The notes beneath the pieces are model-generated. The model made no database searches. It was not told the origin of the DNA and was given only the letters and a program-made list of their open reading frames with translations. This document shows positions 1-7,865 of a stretch of DNA of 35,351 nt, in pieces (within the stretch, counting starts at the first letter, position 1; the number at the start of each line of letters is the position of its first letter). Position numbers and translations under genes: made by a program. The stretch is from the NCBI GenBank assembly GCA_020634495.1, contig JACKBR010000046.1, positions 1 to 35,351 on the forward strand, read 5' to 3'. The stretch comes from Ardenticatenaceae bacterium (GTDB lineage Bacteria > Chloroflexota > Anaerolineae > Promineifilales > Promineifilaceae).

Positions 1-167
1 CCAAAAAGATCTAGATTAGCCTACCAGCCCTGAGCCAGGTACAGGCCGCTGAGTACCGGACTACAATCGATTAGTTACTTGGCCCTGTTCTGGGAGAGAC
101 CCACCCAGTTTCGGTCAACGAGTTCTTATAGAATCCTTGACACATTCCGCAATGAAGAGCAAGAACA
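1..167. other. 5' intergenic leader, no gene seen
   Basis: No coding frame of note was found here. An imperfect inverted repeat (GGTAC at 38-42, GTACC at 53-57, extendable by CC/GG with one bulged A) could form a small hairpin. A TAGAAT box at 129-134 resembles a -10 element but has no good -35 at normal distance, and TTGACA at 137-142 has no -10 at 17 bases. The promoter of the downstream gene train should lie here or further upstream, but I cannot place it. Confidence 0.4.
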
Positions 168-1568
168 ATGTCTATCTCTCCAAATTATAATGATTTTAGA
201 AGTCCTTGTGAAAGAAAGGTAGTGGAACATCTGCAACGAAATTTACCCGACACCTTCACAATATACCACAACATAGAACTGGCTTCTCATCGCCAAGATA
301 AAGGGCTTCATCTTAATGAGTACGATGTCGTTGTTGTAAACCCCAAAGGGATTTGGGTTCTAGAAGTTAAGCCATATCGCGGGCGGATTAAAGGCAATGC
401 TGAAACATTGTGGCTGCCTAATCGCCGTTCCGAGAAAAATCCTATTTCTCTTACTGATCGCAAAGCGAAAATATTGAAAACTGTTCTTTCCGATTCCATA
501 CCATATCTCAGAGAAAACTTATATGTAGAATCTTTGATAGCTTTATGCCATCGTGCCACAACAGATCATTTGAATGATGACCGGAAAGGAAAGTTCATGC
601 ATATGTCTGATATCGTAGAGAAACTCAACAAGGAACATGAGCAAGTTTCTGATTCAGAGCGACGAGTTTATCAGGCAGTTTGCGAATTCCTGGATAAACG
701 CTTTGCTCCGTTGACAAACGTTAACCAAATAGGTGCTTACATTGTCGACGGACCTATGGATGATATGGAAGAAGGCTACTTGACCTATCCGGCGCGTCAC
801 GAGCTATTGAAAACACGCGAACGAGTCACCTTAAAGATTTATCGTTTAGACACCACCCAGCCCTCTACTAAGATCAACCGTAAACGGGAGTTATTCATAC
901 GAGACGCGGATGTTGTTACATTACTGGGCGAAATTCCTCACGATAATGTTGTTCGTTGCTATGCTCCATTCATGTGGGAAAGTGATAAATTGGTGCTACC
1001 GCTGGAATGGATAGATGGCCAACCCCTCTCGGATTTGTTAAACGGACGTATCAATTGGTCATTCGAAGACCGCCTGAAAATTTTCCGGCAGATTGCTCGA
1101 GGTCTGGAACATGTTCATGATTTGGGAGTTATTCATCGTGCTGTATCGCCAAAAAATGTGATCGTAACACCAAAGCAGCAAGTTAAATTGGTGAATTTCA
1201 AGTACGCCAAGGTGACTTTTCAAACTTCTGTGGGAACGATAACAGGGAAACCTGGGAATTTAAACATCTTTAATGGAATAGATTGGCGATACAGCGCTCC
1301 TGAACTGAGACAAAAGCCCCCTGAAGCAACACCTCGAACTGATATTTTTTCAGCTGGTGTTATTTTGTTTGAGTTGATGACAGGACATCGGCCTTTCCCT
1401 CAAAAGACACTACGGGAACAAGATTCATTGCCACACCCATCAACCATTAATTCACTCTTGCCAAAGGGAATAGATGATCTGTTTCTAGGTATGTGCCAGT
1501 TTAAGCCAGAAGCGCGCTTTACGTCCATGAGAGATGTGTTGCAGAGGCTCTCGCAAATTTCAATCTAG
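168..1568 (+). CDS. NERD-domain protein fused to a pseudokinase
   Basis: The 466-residue soluble protein has two parts. Residues about 13-125 match the NERD (nuclease-related) domain, a PD-(D/E)xK-like fold. The expected acidic and lysine positions are visible: D53 in NEYDVVVV and E66/K68 in LEVK. Residues about 200-465 have a protein-kinase fold with a beta-3 lysine (K223 in TLKIY), an APE triplet (377-379) and D392/G397 of subdomain IX. The catalytic HRD is HRA (323-325) and the metal-binding DFG is NFK (343-345), so phosphotransfer is unlikely. It probably acts as a regulated nuclease-like effector or as an allosteric partner of the active kinase encoded three bases downstream. The start has only a weak upstream GAAGAG (154-159), but the NERD domain begins where expected, so the N-terminus looks complete. 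NERD and kinase assignments are confident; nuclease activity is inference. Confidence 0.85.
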   Translation: MSISPNYNDFRSPCERKVVEHLQRNLPDTFTIYHNIELASHRQDKGLHLNEYDVVVVNPKGIWVLEVKPYRGRIKGNAETLWLPNRRSEKNPISLTDRKAKILKTVLSDSIPYLRENLYVESLIALCHRATTDHLNDDRKGKFMHMSDIVEKLNKEHEQVSDSERRVYQAVCEFLDKRFAPLTNVNQIGAYIVDGPMDDMEEGYLTYPARHELLKTRERVTLKIYRLDTTQPSTKINRKRELFIRDADVVTLLGEIPHDNVVRCYAPFMWESDKLVLPLEWIDGQPLSDLLNGRINWSFEDRLKIFRQIARGLEHVHDLGVIHRAVSPKNVIVTPKQQVKLVNFKYAKVTFQTSVGTITGKPGNLNIFNGIDWRYSAPELRQKPPEATPRTDIFSAGVILFELMTGHRPFPQKTLREQDSLPHPSTINSLLPKGIDDLFLGMCQFKPEARFTSMRDVLQRLSQISI

Positions 1569-1571
1569 AGA

Positions 1572-4500
1572 ATGACCATGGCTACTACACCATACATGAT
1601 CGGCGCCCTAATTGATAAAGAATATCGGATAGATGCCATCTTAGGAGAGGGCAGCTTCGCCACTGTTTTTAAGGTTTGGGATATTTTGCGTAAGAGATAC
1701 TATGTCCTAAAAGTGGTCATCCCCCAGAGTAGCGAAAAGAGCGCACAGGTAATCTTCAATGTTGAAGCAGATGTTCTAGATGAGATCAGCAAACTGGGTA
1801 CCAATCAACACATTGTGGGACTAAAAAAATGGGGTTATTTGCACGATACAAAGGATCTGTATTTGTTACTGGAATATATTGAAGGGCAGACTGTTACAGA
1901 ACGGGTGAAAAAGAGCCGGACTTTGCCTCGTGTCGGTATTCTTGAGATTCAACAGACTCTTTTGCAGCTTCTACATGCTTTGCATTTCATGCATAACCGT
2001 CCTGTCCCAATAATCCATCGGGATATCAAGCCAAATAATCTCATGCTATCCCCTTCTCGAGGCGTAGTCGTGATTGATTTTAACGTGAGCAAGGTAGTGC
2101 TGACACCCGGTGAATCCAAGACGATAGCGGGAACGCCACCCTATATTCCACCGGAAATTTTGCTGGAGAAAGGAAATTGGACTCCGGCTTCAGACTTATA
2201 TGCTGTTGGCATCTTGCTCTATTTCTTGTTGGTTGGAAAGGATGACCCTTTCCCAAATCATGGGGCCCGCCTATTAGCAGAGACTAAGCCAGCCAACCCT
2301 AAAGATAAAATCCCCACTTTACCAGATAGCATTGTGCAGACGATGATGAAAGCGATTGCTTATGATCCGGATGCGCGCTATCGGGATGCAGAGGAGATGA
2401 AAAAAGACGTGCAAAACTGGTTTCCTGCAAATATAGAAGAACTCATTCAACGTGTGCAAGCCTTGCGCGATCGTATTGTGGAAGGCCTGCAATCAGAGCT
2501 TACAGTTGGTGATCGGGCAACATTGGAAGATGCCTTGAAGGATCTTAAGCGGATTCTGGCGGACCCGACAACCTACGATCCCAAGCATGATCTTCTGGAT
2601 GACATTGAGGCAATCACCGAAGAGATTCTTGAACCGCAAATAGATGACATTATTCTGGATGGAGACGGATTCCCTCATGAGGAACATGAGCCTGAACCGC
2701 CGGAAAATGAACCTGAACCGGAGATAGAGGAAGAGCCGGTGGTGGATAAGATTCGAGGCAAGCTGAATCAAATTCGGGGACCCCGTGATGCTGGTAATTT
2801 TGATGCTGCACGAGAAGCGCTTGAAACCTTGCGGCAAGAGGCAGGAAGTGATGTGGAGGCGTTGGCATTACTGGAGGAGGAAGAAGCGGAGATTCAAACA
2901 GCGCAAAATTTGGTATTTGGCAAACTAATAAAAAATGCCCGTGAAGCCATTAAGGATAACAAGTTTAGCGAGGCCGAAAAAGAACTTGAGGAAGCAAGAA
3001 GATTTGACCCACAGTCGAATGATCTGCAAAAACTCGTAAGTGATATTACCAAAGGCAAAGAGGCTTATTTAAACGATCTGGAAGGAAAAATCAAGAAGGC
3101 ATTAAGTAACACAGAGTTACTCGATCAAGTCGCTTTGTGGATTGATAATTATGCAAACGTATCAGACGCATCTAGGGACGATGTAGTAAAAAAATGGCGT
3201 AGGCAATTAAGCGAAACTCAAAAAGCCAAAGAAGTTGAAGATCAAGTTAATGCAACACGGCGCAAATGTCAAGAACTATTACTTGAAGGTGGTATTCCCA
3301 ATGCGAGAGAAGCATTAGAACTAGCGAAAAATCTTGCCGAAACTTATGGTTCAAACTCTTCAGTTGAGGAACTGAAGAATGAGGTGGAGAAAAGGTTTGA
3401 GGAGGAACGTCAATACGCTGGTCAACAGTTAACCTCGTCAGTTTCAGGTCTGTTTGAAATCGTTATTAAAGATTACCAAGAAAAATTAGATCAAGGTAGA
3501 AAATACGTACCACGCTTTGAGCCTCCCCGTGATGAAGACGGCAAATTTATTTTTAACAAGAAAGGTTATTTTGATGTTGAAATTGTTAATGAAAGTGGAG
3601 AGGCAAAAGAAGAAACACAAGAAATCAATACAGCGATTAATGATTTAAAAATCATAGCGCGTGATTACGCCCGCCAAAAAACGGAGGAAAAACTTCATGA
3701 TGCCGAATCCTGCCTGCTTGAATTCCCCAAGCGTGCGAATGCGCTTATTGAAGAGGCATTAGGTCTCTTTGCCCTATCCCCTGAGGATAAGGAAACTCTT
3801 GAAAAATACCACCAAAACACGGTAGCACCGGCTGTGCAGCGGCGCGAAGAAGCGGAGAAGCTGCGCGATGGGGCGGAACTGTTGGGCCCACTGGAAGGTT
3901 GGCAACAACTTCAGGAGGCGCTTAATCATGATCCGCACGTGCCGGGAATTCCGGAAGTGCGTGCGCGGCTGCGACCGCGTTTTCAACAACGGGTTGAACA
4001 AGAGCTAGAGCGGCTGCAGCGTGAAATAGAGAGCGTCCCCCGCGCTTATCTGGGCCAGGAAAGATACCAAAAACGGTATGATGACGCGATTGCCAGAGCC
4101 ACAGAACTGGCTTCGGCCAGCAGTCAGGATGATACGTTGTTCGCTCTCACGGCACAACTGGAAGCCTTTATTGCCGCCGCCAAAAACGACATCGAAGAGT
4201 ATGCCTATGTATCTCAGGAAATGGCGTCCATGCGGCAGTACATGGAGCAGCGCAACTACCGTCTGGCCACCGAAGCGTTCGCCCGCATTGAACAAAAGTT
4301 AGGCAAGGAGGCCCTGAAAAGTTACCCAGAACTGCTTGGCATTCAGGCGCAACTGGAGGTGCGCGGCAATGTGGACGCTCTGATTGCCCGCATTGAAGCT
4401 GACATGGGCGCGCCCGACGAGCGTCTGGCGCAGTATATCAAGGATTTAGAAGACGCGCTTTCTGCCCATCCTGACCATTTAAAAATTCCGCCGCTCCTGC

Positions 4501-6950
4501 GGCGCGCGCGTTCCCGCCTGAACTACCGGCGCGGGCGCGCCTTTTTTAACCAACGTCAATATCTGGATGCCCGGCCCTTGCTGGAAGCAGTAGAGGGAGA
4601 GGATCGCGCCGAGGCCGATAAGCTGATCAAGGAACTGGATGACGCCGAACATGAAAAAGGCAAGCTGGAACGCGCCCTCAACCAGGCGAGAAGGAGCCGT
4701 GAGGCCGGCCTATGGCGCCAAGCCTACAACAGCTTGACTCCCTGGCTGGAAAAACCACGCGCCAGGGAACTGGATGACCGCTTCTGGCGCGAATATACCG
4801 ATACCAAGGAAGAGTGGGAACAATACGCGATCAACGAGTTAGATGCCCTATCCCGGCAGACGCCGCTTAACGAAAAGCGAATCCGCGAACAGCTGGAGGC
4901 ATTAACGGAATTAGGCTCATCCCAATTGGATCATTGGCAAAAGGAAGGGTTGGCTCGTTGTTATGAACAAACTGCAAAAGAAAAAGCCCGCCGGGGGTGG
5001 TTGCAAGAAAGCATCACTGCCTGGCAAGGGGCTATACGTCTTGATCCGGGCAATGAAACCTATGAAGAAGAGCTAATCAAAGCAGAAAAAAACCAGGTGG
5101 CGCAACAAATCGCCGCAGCGCCGGCCGACCTGGAACAGGCGGAGCGTCTCTATAAGCATCTGCGCGTGCGGTATAACGAAGATATAGATATTCGCCTGAA
5201 GCTGGCAAACGTTTACTTAAAGCAGGAGAAATACGCCGAGACGGAGTATGAACTGAACTGGGTAGATACCGCAATTCGCCAGTTAGGTCCCCATGCCGAT
5301 CCTGACCTGGTTCAAGACAAAGAAAAATTGAAGCAGGCGTTAGAGCGGGAGCAGGATATTCATCGCCGCCAGCGCACCATTGAACCGATGCTGCATCCGG
5401 CGCGTGAGCAAAATGATTACCAGACGGCGAAGGAGAAGTATGAGGCGCTGAAAACACAGTACCCTGATGCCTCTCGCTTGACGCCATGGTGGGACAGCGT
5501 CATCCATCAATTGGCGCTGGCGCTAGAAAAGCAATCGGCCGATTTACTTAACGCAAACGAGCCTACCTGGAAAGCGGCCGCGCCTGTTCTGAAGATTTTG
5601 GTTTTGCAGCCGCAGAATGGGTACGCCCGCCGGTTGATCAGCCAGTTGGCGCATCAGGTGCTGACGCTGGCGACACGGATTGACCAGATGCTGGCGGATA
5701 CGATCGGCCGTTATGACGTGGAGCCGGAGCGGGCATTAGCGCAGCAGATTAGCGAAACGGGGGATTTACTCGAAGAAGTAGGCGCTTATATTTTTGCCCT
5801 GCGTCATCACACCGAACAGATCAACGACGGGCAAGAAAGGCAAAACGAATTGCAGCAGTATCGTATCCGGCTGAATCAACGGCTCAAGGATTTGAAAAAC
5901 CTGCAAAGCCTGCTGCAACAAGGGTATAACCAGCTTGAAAAGGGTAAAACTAGCGGGGACTGGACGGCCGTTGACAGAATTCAGGCACAAATTGTACAGG
6001 GGGAGTTTGGTGGACACCACACAGTCAGCCTATTTCTGAATGAGTTGAACCGCGCCAAACTAACACGCCAACAACTACAGCAGAAGGTAACGGAGCTAAA
6101 GCAGGCATTGGATTCCGAAGCCTTTGAACAAGTCTTACAATTGGTTACTGGCCTACAAGAGCTGGATCCGGATGATGATTATACCGTATATGGCAGCAGT
6201 ACCTTTGCAACTAATTTGCGTTCACGCCCTATTGCTTTTCCCGAATTAACCGGGGTTGTTTCTCGCCATTTAAGCGATCTTAAGAAGTTGTCTGACTGGC
6301 TGGTACCGGCATTGAAGATAACAGTCTGGTGGCCCCCACTTTTGCCTGATGATATACCGACAGATGGGAATCTGGCTGATTTAAATGGGTTGTTGGCGCA
6401 ATGGTTGGCACCACAAGCAGTTCCACCCCAAGACGGTTCTGAAGCATTAAAAATATGGGAAGAGACGACACGCTATGCTCTGCCGACGATACGTCGTTAC
6501 AAGTCCGAGGGGAGGTTCAGAGAGGCGATTGAGTTGTGCGCCGACATTTTGGGGGAAGACGGCCATATACAAGTGCAGTCTTCCGCCTTTGTTGGTCGTT
6601 ATACCTTGAACCATATCTATAATCATTTGGGTCGTTTCCCATTGCTTGAGAACCCTGACTTTCAAAGTACGCATTGCCGCCTGGCGCAAAAACATGCCGA
6701 AGCCCTTCGTGCGCGACTGTTTAATTGGTTAACTCAAGCACGGCAAGAGCAGGCGAATATGGCTAATGAAGAAACAAGATTCAAAAATTTACTAAGGGAT
6801 TTGCGGAACAAAGTCAATCAATATAACAGCGCTTGGCCTTGGCAGAAGGATAGTGTTCGTGACGAAGGGCTTGAAATTTTCAACCAGGCAAACCAAATAT
6901 GTCCAAATTACAAAGGGCTTGAGGGTTTGCGCCGTTTATTGATGAGTTAA
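1572..6950 (+). CDS. Giant Ser/Thr protein kinase with TPR-like helical tail
   Basis: At 1,792 residues this is far longer than a typical bacterial Hanks-type kinase. Residues about 18-275 are a complete kinase domain: glycine loop GEGSFATV (25-32), K47, HRD at 149-151 with K153 and N156, and PPE at 193-195. The magnesium loop is DFN (169-171) rather than DFG; the Asp is kept, so activity is likely. No transmembrane segment follows the kinase domain. A Glu/Pro-rich acidic linker (about 370-392) leads into more than 1,300 residues of charged helical repeats resembling TPR or coiled coil, likely a protein-docking scaffold. Residues about 450-1792 are paralogous to the tail of the ATPase at 28521. 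The start may be 1572 or the ATG at 1578; neither has a strong ribosome site. It lies three bases after the NERD-pseudokinase and one base before the phosphoesterase, which suggests translational coupling. Confidence 0.9.
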   Translation: MTMATTPYMIGALIDKEYRIDAILGEGSFATVFKVWDILRKRYYVLKVVIPQSSEKSAQVIFNVEADVLDEISKLGTNQHIVGLKKWGYLHDTKDLYLLLEYIEGQTVTERVKKSRTLPRVGILEIQQTLLQLLHALHFMHNRPVPIIHRDIKPNNLMLSPSRGVVVIDFNVSKVVLTPGESKTIAGTPPYIPPEILLEKGNWTPASDLYAVGILLYFLLVGKDDPFPNHGARLLAETKPANPKDKIPTLPDSIVQTMMKAIAYDPDARYRDAEEMKKDVQNWFPANIEELIQRVQALRDRIVEGLQSELTVGDRATLEDALKDLKRILADPTTYDPKHDLLDDIEAITEEILEPQIDDIILDGDGFPHEEHEPEPPENEPEPEIEEEPVVDKIRGKLNQIRGPRDAGNFDAAREALETLRQEAGSDVEALALLEEEEAEIQTAQNLVFGKLIKNAREAIKDNKFSEAEKELEEARRFDPQSNDLQKLVSDITKGKEAYLNDLEGKIKKALSNTELLDQVALWIDNYANVSDASRDDVVKKWRRQLSETQKAKEVEDQVNATRRKCQELLLEGGIPNAREALELAKNLAETYGSNSSVEELKNEVEKRFEEERQYAGQQLTSSVSGLFEIVIKDYQEKLDQGRKYVPRFEPPRDEDGKFIFNKKGYFDVEIVNESGEAKEETQEINTAINDLKIIARDYARQKTEEKLHDAESCLLEFPKRANALIEEALGLFALSPEDKETLEKYHQNTVAPAVQRREEAEKLRDGAELLGPLEGWQQLQEALNHDPHVPGIPEVRARLRPRFQQRVEQELERLQREIESVPRAYLGQERYQKRYDDAIARATELASASSQDDTLFALTAQLEAFIAAAKNDIEEYAYVSQEMASMRQYMEQRNYRLATEAFARIEQKLGKEALKSYPELLGIQAQLEVRGNVDALIARIEADMGAPDERLAQYIKDLEDALSAHPDHLKIPPLLRRARSRLNYRRGRAFFNQRQYLDARPLLEAVEGEDRAEADKLIKELDDAEHEKGKLERALNQARRSREAGLWRQAYNSLTPWLEKPRARELDDRFWREYTDTKEEWEQYAINELDALSRQTPLNEKRIREQLEALTELGSSQLDHWQKEGLARCYEQTAKEKARRGWLQESITAWQGAIRLDPGNETYEEELIKAEKNQVAQQIAAAPADLEQAERLYKHLRVRYNEDIDIRLKLANVYLKQEKYAETEYELNWVDTAIRQLGPHADPDLVQDKEKLKQALEREQDIHRRQRTIEPMLHPAREQNDYQTAKEKYEALKTQYPDASRLTPWWDSVIHQLALALEKQSADLLNANEPTWKAAAPVLKILVLQPQNGYARRLISQLAHQVLTLATRIDQMLADTIGRYDVEPERALAQQISETGDLLEEVGAYIFALRHHTEQINDGQERQNELQQYRIRLNQRLKDLKNLQSLLQQGYNQLEKGKTSGDWTAVDRIQAQIVQGEFGGHHTVSLFLNELNRAKLTRQQLQQKVTELKQALDSEAFEQVLQLVTGLQELDPDDDYTVYGSSTFATNLRSRPIAFPELTGVVSRHLSDLKKLSDWLVPALKITVWWPPLLPDDIPTDGNLADLNGLLAQWLAPQAVPPQDGSEALKIWEETTRYALPTIRRYKSEGRFREAIELCADILGEDGHIQVQSSAFVGRYTLNHIYNHLGRFPLLENPDFQSTHCRLAQKHAEALRARLFNWLTQARQEQANMANEETRFKNLLRDLRNKVNQYNSAWPWQKDSVRDEGLEIFNQANQICPNYKGLEGLRRLLMS
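2919..6947 (+). other. Scaffold module shared with the KGGVGR ATPase (copy 1)
   Basis: This is the C-terminal helical part (about residues 450-1792) of the kinase. It aligns along its whole length with the C-terminal part of the protein at 28521. Shared words include WRRQLSE, DYARQK, PAVQRREEAE (starts at residue 753), RAYLGQ and QQIAAAPAD, in the same order and at near-constant offset (about 100-105 residues). Confidence 0.85.
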
Positions 6951-6951
6951 C

Positions 6952-7836
6952 ATGCGTGTTGCAATTTTGTCTGACGTTCATGCCAATTGGGAAGCGTTAA
7001 CGGCCGTGCTGGCCCACATGCAATCCCAATCCATTGATGCCTGCTGGTTTTTAGGCGATGTGATGGGATACAACGCAGACGCCGTGCGTTGCAGCCAAAA
7101 ACTCTCACAGATTGTGTCGCCGGATGGTTGGATTGCCGGGAATCACGACCGTGGCGTGACAGGACAACTCTCGCACGGTTATTTTCCCAATCATGATGCC
7201 CGGTACAAATCAGGCACCTGGTTGGTTATCGAGAAACACATGGCGGATATGGCAGATAGAATGGAAGACGTCGAGTTTCTGGCTGGTTTACCCAGTTATC
7301 GGCGCCCGCAACATCACGGCGTTGAACTTGCCGATGTATGGCTGGTACACGGGCGAGTTACCCAGCATGAAAACAAGGCGTTTGAAGAAATAGACAATCT
7401 AACTGGTAACCAGAGTTATATCTACCGTTACACAGAAGACACTGTCTACGCCAGCAAAACCTGGGAGGTGCTAGCCAATCGCGGCGGTGAGCCACCTCGC
7501 ATTATCCTTGCCGGGCATACTCATTACCCCATGATTTGGCGACGTGGTATGGCACAAACAGATTCTTCATGCGGTTGGGTTGTTTCAGACGATGATCAGT
7601 CACAGCGACTAAGTAACAAATCGCTAGCCCTAGGCGAGGACATGGTGTGGATTAATCCTGGGAGCATCGGCCAACCACGCGATAGCAATCCACATGCCTC
7701 TTATGCATTACTGGACTTCAACAAAAACGAGATTGTATTCCATCGTATAGCTTATGACATAGAGAAAACCCAAAAGAAGATGCAGCAACAAGGATACCCC
7801 CAGCGGTTTATCCAGCGTCTAGCTGAAGGTAAGTAA
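6952..7836 (+). CDS. Calcineurin-fold metallophosphoesterase
   Basis: The 294-residue protein has the full set of metallophosphoesterase motifs: D8 and H10 (SDVHAN), D36 (GDVMGY), N64/H65 (GNHD), H133 (VHG), H189 and H191 (GHTH), and the downstream NPGSIGQPR typical of the YfcE/MJ0936-type branch. It is cytoplasmic, with no signal peptide. Members of this branch hydrolyse phosphodiesters or phosphomonoesters with a two-metal centre. Sitting one base after a kinase gene, it may serve as the opposing phosphatase of that kinase, or destroy a nucleotide signal; the sequence does not decide. No clear ribosome site precedes the ATG, so translation is probably coupled to the kinase stop. Family call is firm, substrate unknown. 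Confidence 0.9.
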   Translation: MRVAILSDVHANWEALTAVLAHMQSQSIDACWFLGDVMGYNADAVRCSQKLSQIVSPDGWIAGNHDRGVTGQLSHGYFPNHDARYKSGTWLVIEKHMADMADRMEDVEFLAGLPSYRRPQHHGVELADVWLVHGRVTQHENKAFEEIDNLTGNQSYIYRYTEDTVYASKTWEVLANRGGEPPRIILAGHTHYPMIWRRGMAQTDSSCGWVVSDDDQSQRLSNKSLALGEDMVWINPGSIGQPRDSNPHASYALLDFNKNEIVFHRIAYDIEKTQKKMQQQGYPQRFIQRLAEGK

Positions 7837-7865
7837 CGAAGCGAGAACCTTAATGGAGATGGTAG

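Noticed and set aside
137..142. TTGACA as a -35 promoter element
   Set aside because: No TATAAT-like hexamer stands 16-18 bases downstream before the start codon.
1..167. tRNA or small RNA gene in the leader
   Set aside because: Only a short bulged hairpin is present; no cloverleaf or T-arm consensus could be found.
168..7836. Standard kinase/PP2C/FHA signalling cassette
   Set aside because: No PP2C phosphatase and no convincing FHA domain were found; the only phosphatase-like gene is a metallophosphoesterase.
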